Positions 34,002 through 44,585 of a stretch of DNA of 64,000 nt are shown here, in pieces. The DNA comes from Chalciporus piperatus (taxonomy: Eukaryota > Basidiomycota > Agaricomycetes > Boletales > Boletaceae). The stretch spans positions 223,387 to 287,386 of the forward strand of contig JBBPTG010000018.1 in assembly GCA_038093975.1 (NCBI GenBank), written 5' to 3'. Every line of letters starts with the position of its first letter. The first letter of the stretch is position 1. Under the pieces are notes generated by a model. That model saw only the letters and a list, made by a program, of their open reading frames with translations, was not told the origin of the DNA and made no database searches. A program made the position numbers and the translations under genes.

Positions 34002-35631
34002 CTGCAGAGGACAAACTTTGTCCTTTCGCGGTATTCATCTTGGGTTCATCTCATCGTCAATTCACACCGCAGCTGTTCGCACGAGCGTTGCGCGTGGCAC
34101 CATGTGCCCCTTCAGTAGGTGCTGAAATATGTGAGTGTATCTCCTGCGCCGTGATTACACCTCCCACACTCACGAATGCGCATGGCAAGCCCAGCATCAG
34201 TTCCTCTCGTTCGTAGCCTATGTCGCGCTTTGACGCCTAGGACAAAAACCGGGGGGGAGTACCAGGTCATACTGTCAACAGCCTATCATGATGTGAGGGA
34301 AACTCTCGCTATCGCGGTGTATCGACCTTGAGCTGAAACGCCGGAGTTCGGATTCCTCCTCAATTCCCCTCGCCGTGCTCGTTCATCCACCCACAGGCAC
34401 CCACCTTTTCAGACTTGACAATACCTTTTGTCCAAGCAGGAACAGGCACTCATCATCACAATCAATTGTGCCCCTTACATTGTTAGTACAGGGCGAGCTC
34501 GTCATCGATGCGACAAATGACTCACGTACTCCAGTCAGTGTTCACGCTCGTTCCAGAGTCAATATGCGGCCCGCCGGTTAGATTGATTGATCCGCGAAAG
34601 TGCAGGATCAGAGCCGATGGAAAGCGATTACTGGACGGTGTCATCCGTGATCACCGTATTACTGTGGCTAGCAGCGAGCCCGTCTCTCGACTGCGCATTG
34701 TCACGAAAGATTCGTATAGTACCAGTACTCACCGCTCCGAGTTTATGTGAGACTGGGAGTCCTCATCTTTGCGTCCGTGCATCGATTCTCTATTCTCAAC
34801 AGCTACCGTGAACCCTCGAATTACGGTTCATGATGTGCCGTCCGCAATCCGTCGCAGCTGAGAACCGACGTCAGTTTCAACGGCCCACCAGACAAGACAA
34901 GACAAAGCAAAAAAACAATCATAAGTTACCTATCTCGGAATCCCAGGAACGAGTCAATACCATCAAGGTACTTACTAGAGATTAAAACCAAGGGGTCAAG
35001 AGGCTATAGTCTTTGATGAAGGGGCCGCAACTGCAAGGTCCGGACCCAGAAATCGAGGCCTCTCCGGAAACGGTCATCTCGGGGTATGCTGATGTGAATC
35101 AGATTAAAACAAGGCCTTCGAAGGCCTTCCGTGCCCTAAAAATTTGGTGAATGATCAAATCAACAAGTTTAAGCTCAAACCAACGTTCCTAGAATACATC
35201 GTTCCATAATCGTTCAATCACAACGCCTACTTAACGGCCTACCACGAAGATCGCAAAACCAAACAACGCACCAAGACATTGCCGTTTTCCCCACGACTTC
35301 CTAAATAGGAAGGTCTTTTTGTTTTCGAGTTCTTGGAATATCTGTCGTCGAATACCCATGGTTGGACCGAGTCTTATTGTCTTCATGACATCGGGCAAAC
35401 CGGGAAGGTCCACCTTATTGTCTCTGAGCTCGGCATGGACGAAACGGGTTCCGGCTAAGGTTTCACAGTCATCTTCCCTACCTTGACACGGTACGCGGCG
35501 AGAAAGTGACTGACAATTGGTGGGCGAGATGGCGTTTGGAAAACTCATCGATGATCGAAACTTTGAGCTTGGTCCGCGCATCTAGAATTTAGCGAGCACG
35601 TTCTGGTGGAGTCGAAGCGAGCCGTGGAGGG
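34002..35631. other. Intergenic, no supported gene
   Basis: About 1.6 kb. Open frames at 34375-34750 (plus) and 35231-35581 (minus, 116 residues, Arg/Lys-rich with a hydrophobic C-terminus) have no recognisable domain. The last part is the promoter of the second pheromone precursor. Confidence 0.45.
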
Positions 35632-35638
35632 TATATAA
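35632..35638 (+). promoter_or_regulatory. TATA box of pheromone precursor 2
   Basis: A TATATAA motif lies 164 bp upstream of the ATG at 35796. Confidence 0.55.
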
Positions 35639-35795
35639 TGGGCCCCAGGAGCCAGGGAGAACCCAGTCCAATCGCCCTTTTCGATCTTCTGCATTTGCGA
35701 CTTCTCTTCGTCCTTTGATCAGCATCGTCATCGTTTTTTTTGCGCCTATCGCACCTCATCACTGCTCTTGCAACCCAATCACTCCCAAAGACATA

Positions 35796-35912
35796 ATGGA
35801 CGCCTTTTACACCATCACTGCTATCTTCACCTCCACCCAGGTTGAGGAGACCGAGACCTCCGTCCCCGCCGATGAATCGACATCGGGCAACAGCTACTGC
35901 GTCATCGCGTAA
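35796..35912 (+). CDS. Lipopeptide mating pheromone precursor 2 (CaaX)
   Basis: A 38-residue peptide, the same length as the precursor at 19644. It starts MDAFYTITAIF, has a Glu/Thr-rich middle and ends in STSGNSYCVIA. CVIA is a CaaX box for farnesylation. The two precursors share the stretch ESTSGNSYCV or its close variant, differ in the middle (VEETETSVPADE here) and differ by Val/Ile in the box. They are therefore diverged paralogues under coding constraint. A longer open frame starts at 35715, but the ATG at 35796 matches the paralogue's start and length. The gene sits between a gene-free stretch and POP4. No receptor gene is adjacent. Confidence 0.85.
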   Translation: MDAFYTITAIFTSTQVEETETSVPADESTSGNSYCVIA

Positions 35913-36366
35913 GCGACCGTCCGGACGACAGTGCCACAAGTAAGTCTCTGGACCTGCAGGACGCGCACCGGTTGATCTGACGAGTTGCGAAAGCAGGTTG
36001 AGAGCTTAACAAGCTCTCGCATCCATGTTATTAAACCGAATCATATTTAAATCATCATTTGCATCATGGATTTTACATCACCTTGGTTGCATTTTGGTTG
36101 CATTTTGTTTTACTGCGACTATAGCAGCTTTTATCATAGCGCAATTCGTTCTTCGCTACCATAATTTGGAATTTCGGGATCGTGGGAGGTCGTGGAGGTC
36201 GAGGGGAGTACCATGTAGTGGTGAAATTTCTGTAAAACTTCGTTCAGACTTGAAAGCAGTGTAACTTGCAAACGGTGAAAGTGATGCAGCGATTGGATGC
36301 GAGGAAGCCGGTACAAGTACAATGCTGGGGGGAAAACAGTAGCAGTGAGAAAATGCCCTCAGGGTC
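35913..36366. other. Intergenic, pheromone 2 3' flank and POP4 3' flank
   Basis: About 450 bp, AT-richer than the surroundings, without a supported gene. Confidence 0.5.
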
Positions 36367-37405
36367 CTATAGCTCTATCGTCTCTTTGGCCTTGAACTTC
36401 CTATTAGAGCGATCCGCAGAGCGGAAACAGAACTGGTTTCCATATAGATCAAATTCGATATAAGGCTTATCGAGTACGGTGAACGTCTCTGGCGGTCTGT
36501 GTAGTACCTGGGTAAGGTCCTGCCCGGACGCCGAAGGTAAAAGCGTGGTGTAGAGAGGGACGGCAAGTGCAAAGATGGAGTTTTGTTTAGGCACGACTAT
36601 TTGTCCCAAACGTGAGAGAAGGTAAGAGGAGTGGGTGAGAATACGAACGTTTTAGTTGGTCTTCGCGAGTGATGATCTTAAACGCGTTCTCAGTCTCGTG
36701 AATGACGATTCCTGATAGACCGACGAGACATGGATTCCGGCTCTGACGAACTATGATCAAGGGGTAAGTTGCACGTGAAAATGCGCAGCAGGTATGATTA
36801 CCTGTGAGCAGCGACCCATTCAGGTCCGCTTTCACGAGTTTCACATGCATGGACGAGGAACTAGGCATCTTGCCCTCGTGAAACGAAGAAGCATGATCAG
36901 GGGCAGCAAGCCCCAATAGCTCTGACATGTACCCCATCCAGAGCTGATGCAAGGGAACGAACAGATTGAATCTACGACATCCCTCGTGAACAGATCCATC
37001 GAGTCAAGAAACGGGAAGCGCACTTTGTGGCTTCTTTCTCCAACTTCCAAAGTCCTTTGGATTCGACCGCGTTTCTCCCTAAAGCTTTGAGCTTCTTTCT
37101 GTCCTTCTCAGCTTGTTTTCGAGCTTGCTTCGCCGCACGTTCTTTCTTGGCTCTGCTTTCCCGAACCGGATTTTCGAGTATTACATGACGGCCTTTGACG
37201 CGATTTTCGTATATCCCAGCGCGGTCCGATGACAATGTGAGTGACTGTCGAACGTACGTTGGCGTGAAGGGTTCTTCCGTAGTCAGCTTGAGACGTTGAT
37301 TCTATGCAACGGTAAGCGTGCAGACTAGGGTTGAAACTGAACCCAGACCTTTCCATCGACGATTGATCTGTAGGGGTCCACTGGATTTTGTTGGTTTGTC
37401 GTCAT
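36367..37405 (-). CDS. POP4: RNase P/MRP protein subunit POP4 (Rpp29)
   Basis: Exons are 37405-37349, 37301-37024, 36971-36802, 36750-36649 and 36596-36367, giving 278 residues. The start reads MTTNQQNPVDPYRSIVDGK. Next come EEPFTPTYVRQSL, RVKGRHVILENPVRESRAKK and a Lys/Arg/Ala-rich helix. The Rpp29 fold begins at FVPLHQLWMGYMSELLGL, with HVKLVKADLNGSLLTV, RQSRNPCLVGLSGIVIHE, TENAFKIITRED, PKQNSIFALAVP and YGNQFCFRSADRSNRKFK. These are the conserved UPF0086/Rpp29 blocks. POP4 is a core subunit of nuclear RNase P and RNase MRP, which mature tRNA and rRNA. The splice before the last exon uses the donor GTTCGT. A Mutator-like element begins 128 bp upstream of the ATG. Confidence 0.93.
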
Positions 37406-37532
37406 CGGAGAAGGTGATTGAGACTAGTCCCTTAGTAGCACGTGATATGTAAGCTGTTGTTTTCCAAAGGAAAGGAAAGTGTCAACCCTTTCTTCTGCGG
37501 ACGAGGAAAGGAACTTAGTCACACTACTCAGC

Positions 37533-37593
37533 AGGGAATGCTATTCTCCCACCTCGTATCGGACGCAAGGTCACGTGACACCGAGTCGGTTCG
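37533..37593. repeat. Left terminal inverted repeat of the MULE
   Basis: 61 bp, starting AGGGAATGCTATTCTCCC and ending in GAGTCGGTTCG. It pairs with 41113-41173 with two mismatches (A/T near the outer end and C/T within CAYGTG). Confidence 0.9.
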
Positions 37594-37709
37594 TCTCGCG
37601 TGTGTGGAGAAGTGAGCTTGAGAGTCAGGCTAGAGTGCTGCTGAAGATATTGTATTTGGATATATAGTACTTCACTAATATAAGGTATAATACTGCTAAG
37701 ACTATCTCG

Positions 37710-40700
37710 TCAATGATCTGAGTCCCCCTCACCTTCAGAAGACTCCAACCAACTTGCCGAGCGAGAGCGCGGGTTATAACCCATCACATTGCGCGACCGT
37801 TTCGCCTCGTCAGCGTTACGGGGCCATGTGGTACCACGAACACGGCCGGTGGACTCGAGATGGTTAGTGTCTGAAATGAAGCGCTTAACACCTCGTAGCC
37901 AGGTACTTTCTGCAATGCTCTTCATCCAGATCCGATTGCGGTATGTGAGCTGCAATTCGAGGCGTTCCGCGGCCACACGCAAGTGCGAGACGCCTGTCGC
38001 GATCGTAGATACGAGCGCGTCGATCTAAATTAAGTCGTGAGCCACAGAACACCAATAAATAATCTTCACTGGCAGACGTACCTCATCTTCCTCATGGTCA
38101 CTAGCAAATGACATTGCATCCGTTGTCGCACCTCCAGCTCCCATTGAACTCGTTCCATCGTCCTCGGACTGAGTCGTGATCATGTCCACTGCACCATTAT
38201 CCGACTCGGCAGTGTGAGAGCCTCTGCGAAGCAAAAACGCGGCCGAATTTTGCACGAGTTCTTGCCAGCCGTCCCGTTCGGCGAGTTTGAGAGCTTCGCC
38301 CAACCAGATATGATCATCACCATCCGTCACCGAACCATCATTGTCGATCGGTAATGAGGACTCGGCGGTCGTGCCATCGGCGGCGGCGTCTGCATTGAGG
38401 GGTTGGCGAAGAGCGGTGTGGCGGTAAAGCGGCTGTGTGCGTCGACGTATGACGTGGCGAAAAAATGAAGATGGAGGGGGAGGGACTGCCTGCACGAGAT
38501 GTTTGCAGATGTGGAAGGAGTTGTACTTTTGGTGACCACAGGTACATGTCCAGCTTGCGACGTCAACTCGATACTCCTGGCGAGAGGTTCCGGTCGGGCT
38601 CTTGGTGAGCGTGCGCCAGCAACGCTTGAACTTTGTCTGGTATGGTGAAAGGCGATTTGAGCGACCCAAGCGGTGTGCATCCTCGAGAACCTGAGAACGC
38701 TGCAAATAGATTGGGGTGACTTTCGTACAAAGGATCCAGACGAGTTGATCAAGTCGAGGGCGCAGGAGATGATGAAGGTGGTGATGTTTGAGCTGCTTGA
38801 AGTGATTTTCGGCATTCATTGTGGTGCGCGTCCGAGAAACGAAGGGCGTCGTTGAGCGTGCCCATAGCGACCAGCGAGACAGTGCATACCACGATGTCCA
38901 CATGTAGCCCCAAACCTCCCGCAAGCCACGCTGATGGCAAAACAGGTACATTTCATACACTGCGTTGCGGCGAATCTCCGCAGGCGATCTCCTGGTCCCA
39001 TCACGGTCGAAGAAAGCTGGATGCTGGCAGAAATGCTTGGTGAATAGACGAAGGAGTGGTTTGCGATGAGCTGCTGGGCAGAAAACATAGTCGGGATCTG
39101 GTGAACGTTTCTCGCCGTCTTCGAAGAACCAGTCAGGTGCGTCTTCAGCATCGACTTCTGTGTTACGGCCTTGGTCAATGAGATCACGGATGTCATCTTG
39201 GGTAATATCCTCGTCAAGTTCATCGTCTGAGTGGGAATAACGATCTTGGTCGCCAGTCTCTTGGGCCTCCGGAAAATTGGTTCGAGCAGGAAGGACAATC
39301 GTAAGCCGTTCTCGCTGAGGAACCTGGATAGGCTGGATGATCCCATTGAGACGAACTGTGAGCCTTGGTATCGCTGTCATTGCCACGTAGTTGTCCCGCT
39401 CAGCCTGTAGAAAAATATGAAATTATTGTTGAATGGGGGAGACTCGGAGAAGACGCACCTCAGGACGGTTGTCCTGACCAACCGGTACAAAATTCTTTTC
39501 TATCCAATCAAACTCTTTTCTTGCACTCTCGACATCGTAATAGGCCGGCGCCCTCCGCAAAATGGCCAATCGCTGTTTTATAGCTCGGAGTGCATGCCAA
39601 AAGCAAAGCTGGTGCTTCGCCTCTGGAAATGCAGTGCGGAGAGCATTGATTTCTGACCAATCCTTGTCCGATAAGGTAATGACGATACGAAGTTCCCAAC
39701 GGTGTCGAAGGTGCTGTAAGAACTGAAGGAGCAGCCTTTCCTTGGCTCGGTGTTCAGGTTCACCCTCGGAGTGTATGAGAATATACCCAAGGGGTAGTCC
39801 AGATCCATAAGCCTCTCCTAATACTACAAAAAGTTCATAGCGTGCTCCATTTGTATTCCCTGGCCATATCAATGATTATCAAAATCACAACGACATGAGA
39901 AAAAAATCAAATCTCACATGTCGAGTCCATTGATAGCTCTCGAATGCGGCTGCCCCACTGCTTGAGAATCCCAGGCAATGTAAATGCAATTGCGGAGAGC
40001 CGATCTTCGGGTATAATGTCAACCGGTTCAATTGCGTGCGAGCCAAGTTTTCCCGCCAGACCTTCCTGAAGGAGAATCTTCACAGACGCAAGCTCGTCGG
40101 CATCCCGTTTCCATTTTTTGCTATCAATTGACGACCATAGCTGGTATATAGCCTTTTTAGTGAAGCTGGGATCTGGGATCATTTCTAACACGAGGTCCCA
40201 TAGCTGAGACTTGTTAGCTTGAGCAACATGGGTAATAACTTAAAAGGACCAACCTGTGATGGTGTGCATGCCGAGTTTCTCTCGATTAGATCCTTGATAC
40301 TCGCTGGTATGTCAATGGGGCAGTAAGGTACATGTGCCTCGTCATGGATTACTCGAACTGATGCCAAGTCCGATGCTGTAATAGCAACATAAAGCCATCC
40401 ATTGCAAGCAAACGACTGCATGCTCTCTTTATCTCGATGCTTCTGAACATCCTCGACCTTGCGAGACTTCTTCCGTCGAGAATGGCTTTGGGCACAATGG
40501 TATCGAAAAACAGTGGTACCCTGGCGTGCAAAACTGACGAGGTTATATTGCTTTTGGTAACTGAGGGGCATTAGCTAATATGTGGGCATACGATGATGTT
40601 ACTTACAGCCACCGATAATTCATTGCGTCCCAAACAAGTTTCGCGACTTGGTCAGCGAGAACCTTCTTCTCCACATTGGTGTTGACCTTCAGGGGAGTAA

Positions 40701-41022
40701 GGTCTACCTTCACTTCAAGGTCAAGCTTGTCCCCCTGATCATGTAACAAGGCTAAGAATGTTGCGAGTGACATCACCACAAGCTTCTCGGGTACCACGAT
40801 GTCATCCGAGTCTTCATCACTGCTTCCATGCCCATCACCACATTGATCTCGAAGCTTTCGGGCCTGCCAGGTACTTTTCCGGGCCTTGCAAGCAAGGCAA
40901 GTACCAGAAGGCTGGCCCTTTCCGGGACCTTTCACAGCAAGAGGAAACTCCGAGAGGTCGAGAACCTTCTTGCATCCGTGGCATGGCTTCTGTGAAATAG
41001 CAGTCGATGGAATTGGCGGCAT
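37710..41022 (-). CDS. MULE-type transposase with N-terminal zinc motif and SWIM finger
   Basis: Six exons: 41022-40607, 40560-40254, 40203-39918, 39859-39459, 39404-38082 and 38024-37710, joining to 1015 residues with no stop. Near the N-terminus, CHGCKKVLDLSEF followed by CLACKARKSTWQ is a C-x2-C...C-x2-C zinc motif. The DDE core follows. The first Asp is in RELSMDSTWNTNG, then ELFVVLGEAYGSGLPLGYIL. The second Asp is in ITLSDKDWSEINALR, with AFPEAKHQLCFWHALRAIKQ. The third acid is probably the Glu of TTMNAENHFKQLKHH. A SWIM zinc finger, WTCTCGHQKYNSFHICKHL, follows, then a basic tail with WMKSIAESTWLRGV. This order (DDE-SWIM) is that of Mutator-like transposases. All expected catalytic residues are present. 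The last exon lies beyond a 57-nt intron that simple ORF reading would miss. Confidence 0.85.
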
Positions 41023-41112
41023 TTATGAGAAGCTATAAGGGTGTCGTGATTGGGTACAATGTACTAGGCGAAATGAAAAAGGCGCATCAACAAAGTTACG
41101 GTCACATGATGC

Positions 41113-41173
41113 CGAACCGACTCGGTGTCATGTGACCTTGCGTCCGATACGAGGTGGGAGAATTGCATTCCCT
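41113..41173. repeat. Right terminal inverted repeat of the MULE
   Basis: 61 bp, inverted partner of 37533-37593, starting CGAACCGACTC and ending GCATTCCCT. Confidence 0.9.
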
Positions 41174-41740
41174 TTCCTTGTCAACGTATAGCTTTCGCAA
41201 CGCAAGGCCAAAGTCATACGTAGACTGAAACCCGTTGAGCACGACTAACGCGTGCGGGGATACAACCCCACCATACCTCCTTCCCGACGTCCGTCAAGGC
41301 GCCTAACAAACTACGAGCAAACTCGACGCCACTTCCCCGCTCATATCAAAAAAAAAATCACATACCACAGGCTGGGGGCCGCAGCCATTCCATCGCGTTT
41401 CTCTTCCCCCTTCTTGAACCACACACCCTCGGTACCAGATTCACCGAGGGTCGTCGTCACATTCACAGCATCGCGGATCCGCCATACCGCGAGTCCGCAC
41501 AGGCGTGCGTTCGCCTGACGGACGCAACATGAGTAAGTCACAACGGGGTCAGGGAAACGACGCAGGGCGTAACATGCCTCACGTAGATGTGGACCCGTTG
41601 TGGCATGAGTCCAGAGGGCGCAAGTTGGGGGTAGCTCGAAGACTCCTTGGTGACGCTCGCATTCTCCTTTGGATGGTTCAAGCTTGTCTGGTAAGACGTG
41701 GTGCGGCGGGCGCCATACCCAGGAGAATCTTCTCAGTACT
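41174..41740. other. No supported gene
   Basis: Between the MULE and the transporter relic. Open frames at 41252-41518 and 41505-41861 show no domain; part may be badly decayed 5' sequence of the transporter. Confidence 0.4.
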
Positions 41741-41965
41741 ATGGACTACCGCCTCATTGCTCCTCAGGAAATTGGGTGTTTTATCAGCGACCTGTCCAAC
41801 CTATGGCTCGGTGATTACCTGGTTCGCCGAAAGACGATCGTCGTGGGAGGTTGCATCATGATCGCTGGCGCCATCCTACAAACTACATCGTACAGCTATG
41901 CTCAGCTCGTTGTTGCACATATCATCACCGGCCATGGGAATGGACTCAACCCCCTTCTAGGTTGG
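41741..41965 (+). pseudogene. MFS sugar-transporter fragment
   Basis: One frame encodes about 60 residues: a piece like GDYLVRRKTIVVGGCIMIAG, equivalent to the GD-x-x-GRR-x-x motif A of fungal sugar porters. AILQTTSYSYAQLVVAHIIT and GHGNGLN follow, equivalent to the next helix and its loop. Upstream and downstream transporter sequence is absent. The fragment ends abruptly at about 41955, where it meets the truncated NACHT gene on the other strand, so this is a rearrangement junction. Confidence 0.65.
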
Positions 41966-41974
41966 GAGAAGTAA

Positions 41975-43790
41975 CGAGCAGTTCAAACTGTTTGTCGGGG
42001 CTGGGTGTTCGTGTTCCTTGAGGCCTTGATGTTATGGAGTCGCACGTGAGACGGGCCCACTCGAAACGCCGGTCGGCCTGTTGCGCAAGCATGGTATAAT
42101 CTGCCTCCCCGAAGTCGCAAAGACAATTGAGGCGGTGGGAAATGTAATGCATGATGTCTTGTTCAGTGGATTCTGGGTCAATACTGTCCATCGTCTTCGT
42201 CGTGCGGACGTGGGCCTTGCCGTGTAGCGCGTCGTTGATGTCAGGAAGGGGGCGAGAAGTGACGAGAATGCGGACGTTTGATGGAAGTTGGTGACCTCAT
42301 CTCGAAGCACCTGGAGGATTTGCTCTCAAGAGCTCTCTGAGCCGCTCTCGTCCAACCCGTCGATGTCGATGACAATCGGTCCGAACATGACAGATTTTGA
42401 CAATGGTTCCAGCACGAAGCTCTTCCATTGTTGGATGACGTCCACCGAGTTCTTGAGCGACGGTTTCGTGGAGACGGCCTCGACCACAACGTGCCGGAGG
42501 CCAACATCGTAATCCGCCAAATCGCGTGCGATCGTCGAGAATAGCTTCTCATGTCTTCGATCTGCTTCGCGATTGCGATCGAAGGAAACAAATGAACCGA
42601 GCCAGCCGACCTCCTTCAGCCATCTCCCGATCGTATGCGCGATCGCCGATTTCCCGGAGCCCGCGACTCCTGAGAGCCAGAACGTACGTTCAGAGTCATT
42701 TCCCCCATTGATCCAATCAGTGATTTCGCTCAGGACCTCCAACCGAGTGCCATCTAAGCAAGTCTTCGCGGTGATGAACCCAGCCCCAGTCGCGTACGGC
42801 ATACCATCGAGTCGAATGTCCTGTCCTGCAACAGGTCAGATAAGGTGTCGGTGATCGACCCCAATCGAACGCAAATGCATTTACCTAGTCGATCCAGATC
42901 ATCGACAATACGATGAACATGCACGACCGTGTCCCGTGCGGCGCGGTCCCGAAATTTTTGCATCAATGCGTCCAGCGCCTCGTTATACTTCCCAATTGTC
43001 GCGTCCGTCTCCGATATAACGTTCTTTCCAAGTCTCGTCCCTACCAAAGGGTTCGAATCAGCATATGCAGCCACATTACAATAAAACAAACCTACAAAAC
43101 CCTTTCGTCTCCGAATATTTGTCCACGAATTGTGCACACTCCAGAATTTGTTTCGACATCGGCGCAAGCACGTCAACCATGCCACGGATCCTGCCGAGTT
43201 CGCCGTCCTTGATGAGGAACTCGTAGATTTCTCGCAATTTCGGTAATAGCTTGAGGACTGATTCGTCGCGGTTCACTTGGTTCAGAATGATCTGTTTCCA
43301 CAGATTTCTAGTCGATGAACGCACTCTCAGAAATAACGTGAGACACACCTGTGAAGCTGAAGACAGCCCACCCAAAGCCATCTTCGCGTACGGATGGACC
43401 TGAGTACATCGCGGTCAGGTTATGTCGATCCCTTTCAACTTGAACGTACATTTGCGAGATCCATTACCATGGTGTCGAATACCTTGAATGAGTGGAGATA
43501 CGTTGCATTGATGTCGTCGACGGATTGTAGCGCGTTGTTTCCCTGTGTCGCGGTATTGGTGACGGCGTTCACTCCGGGAATCAGTCCCATGTTCGACCCA
43601 TGTTGTTGAGCTTGATCGATGGCGCATTCGATGTCGTCGGTTTTGCGGTAATTGATCGCGTCTGTCGCTTCATCCTGACATCCTGTCAGATGGTCCGTTG
43701 GACTCATAAGTATGGAGGGGCGTACTCCTTGACGAACAACGGCTTCGATTTGAGTGAAGTCCACTTGAGCTTGTGGCTTCGACTCATCAG
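41975..43790 (-). pseudogene. NACHT-domain (STAND/NLR-like) gene, broken and truncated
   Basis: Reading on the minus strand from about 43790: a helical N-terminal region (NRDESVLKLLPKLREIYEFL, DVLAPMSKQILECAQFVD), a KYNEALDALMQKFRDRAARD helix, then a NACHT NTPase. The Walker A is GVAGSGKSAIAHTIG and the Walker B VIDIDGLDESG. The frame then hits TGA at 42328-42326, followed in frame by EQILQVLRDEVTN. A one-base deletion after that shifts to RILVTSRPLPDINDALHG and DPESTEQDIMHYISHRL. Both are the expected NACHT continuation. The gene stops near 41975 before any repeat domain, at the junction with a transporter fragment. Such proteins are fungal STAND sensors linked to nonself recognition. Decayed copy. 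Confidence 0.75.
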
Positions 43791-43989
43791 GAACGGATTG
43801 GTATTCCTACCAAGAAGGTCTTCAGCCAGTATCCGGAAACGTTAGTGAAACCGACAGCAATAGTACATTGTTGCTCGTTAAAACATTCTCTAAGCATTTT
43901 ATGGACGAACCTGGCTATGAGCTGTGGGATCATCACCTGGACAGTCGTGTTTCGACATCTTTCCCGAGGTTCAAAGCGATGTCGGAGGG

Positions 43990-44582
43990 AGCAAGGGAGG
44001 ATGGATTGGAGGAGAAGGAGAGGAGAGGACTGGTGGAATAGAAAGCAGAGGTAGTCTGCGAGTCTTTATATACCTTTTCTCCACTGGTGGCGAGGGCTCA
44101 CGAATCATGGCGCAACGCCCCAGGTATGCGTGGCGAGTGTAGGTGGTATGACCACAGAATGTTTCAGTGTCCAAAGGGCGCGATGTTTTGACTCTTCTTG
44201 GGGCGCCAGGCAACCTCGGTTCGATGGGGCACACACAATTTAGTCAGATCATGAGTCAGAAAGTTACACTGTATGCCCACTTTAGAAGGAAACAGAAGGA
44301 ACGTTCGTTTCAGCTTAGTGTCCGACGCCCATCAAGCTCTCAACGAAAGTCAAAATCTAGAGAACAGGGTCAGCGCCAGATGCTGATCGTGTGATGGCGA
44401 CATACCAAACATGGCCGGACATCAACAATGTCCTCCGGGACGAGGAAAATCAAAGCGTTCATCTTTCGTGCAATCGAAACCGCAAGGTTAGCTAGCAACA
44501 TTGAGGCGTTCGTATCCTCAGGCAACCCAACAGGAAATCATGCGACGAACCATTCTGTCGTCGATCGTCGTAGCTGCCGTTC
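43990..44582 (-). repeat. Inverted copy C of the fimbrin 3'-end/promoter module
   Basis: Read on the minus strand, this matches 50165 to about 50770: the intron after fimbrin exon 6, exon 7 (IARKMNALIFLVPEDIVDV), the 3' UTR, and the downstream promoter with TATATAAAG (44073-44081 region). It is more diverged than the other two copies and carries an internal deletion. At 44582-44586 it abuts an inverted copy of the ABC transporter 3' end. Confidence 0.8.
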
Positions 44583-44585
44583 TCA

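Larger units (their letters stand above)
37533..41173 (-). mobile_element. Mutator-like (MULE) DNA transposon, apparently complete
   Basis: A 3641-bp element bounded by 61-bp terminal inverted repeats (37533-37593 and 41113-41173) that I align with two mismatches and no gaps. It encodes one transposase (41022-37710). The outer ends read AGGGAATG and CATTCCCT. I could not find a clean 9-bp target duplication next to the ends; a 7-bp TGTCAAC occurs near both sides (37480 and 41179) but not at the tips. The near-identical repeats and open reading frame suggest recent movement. Confidence 0.85.
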
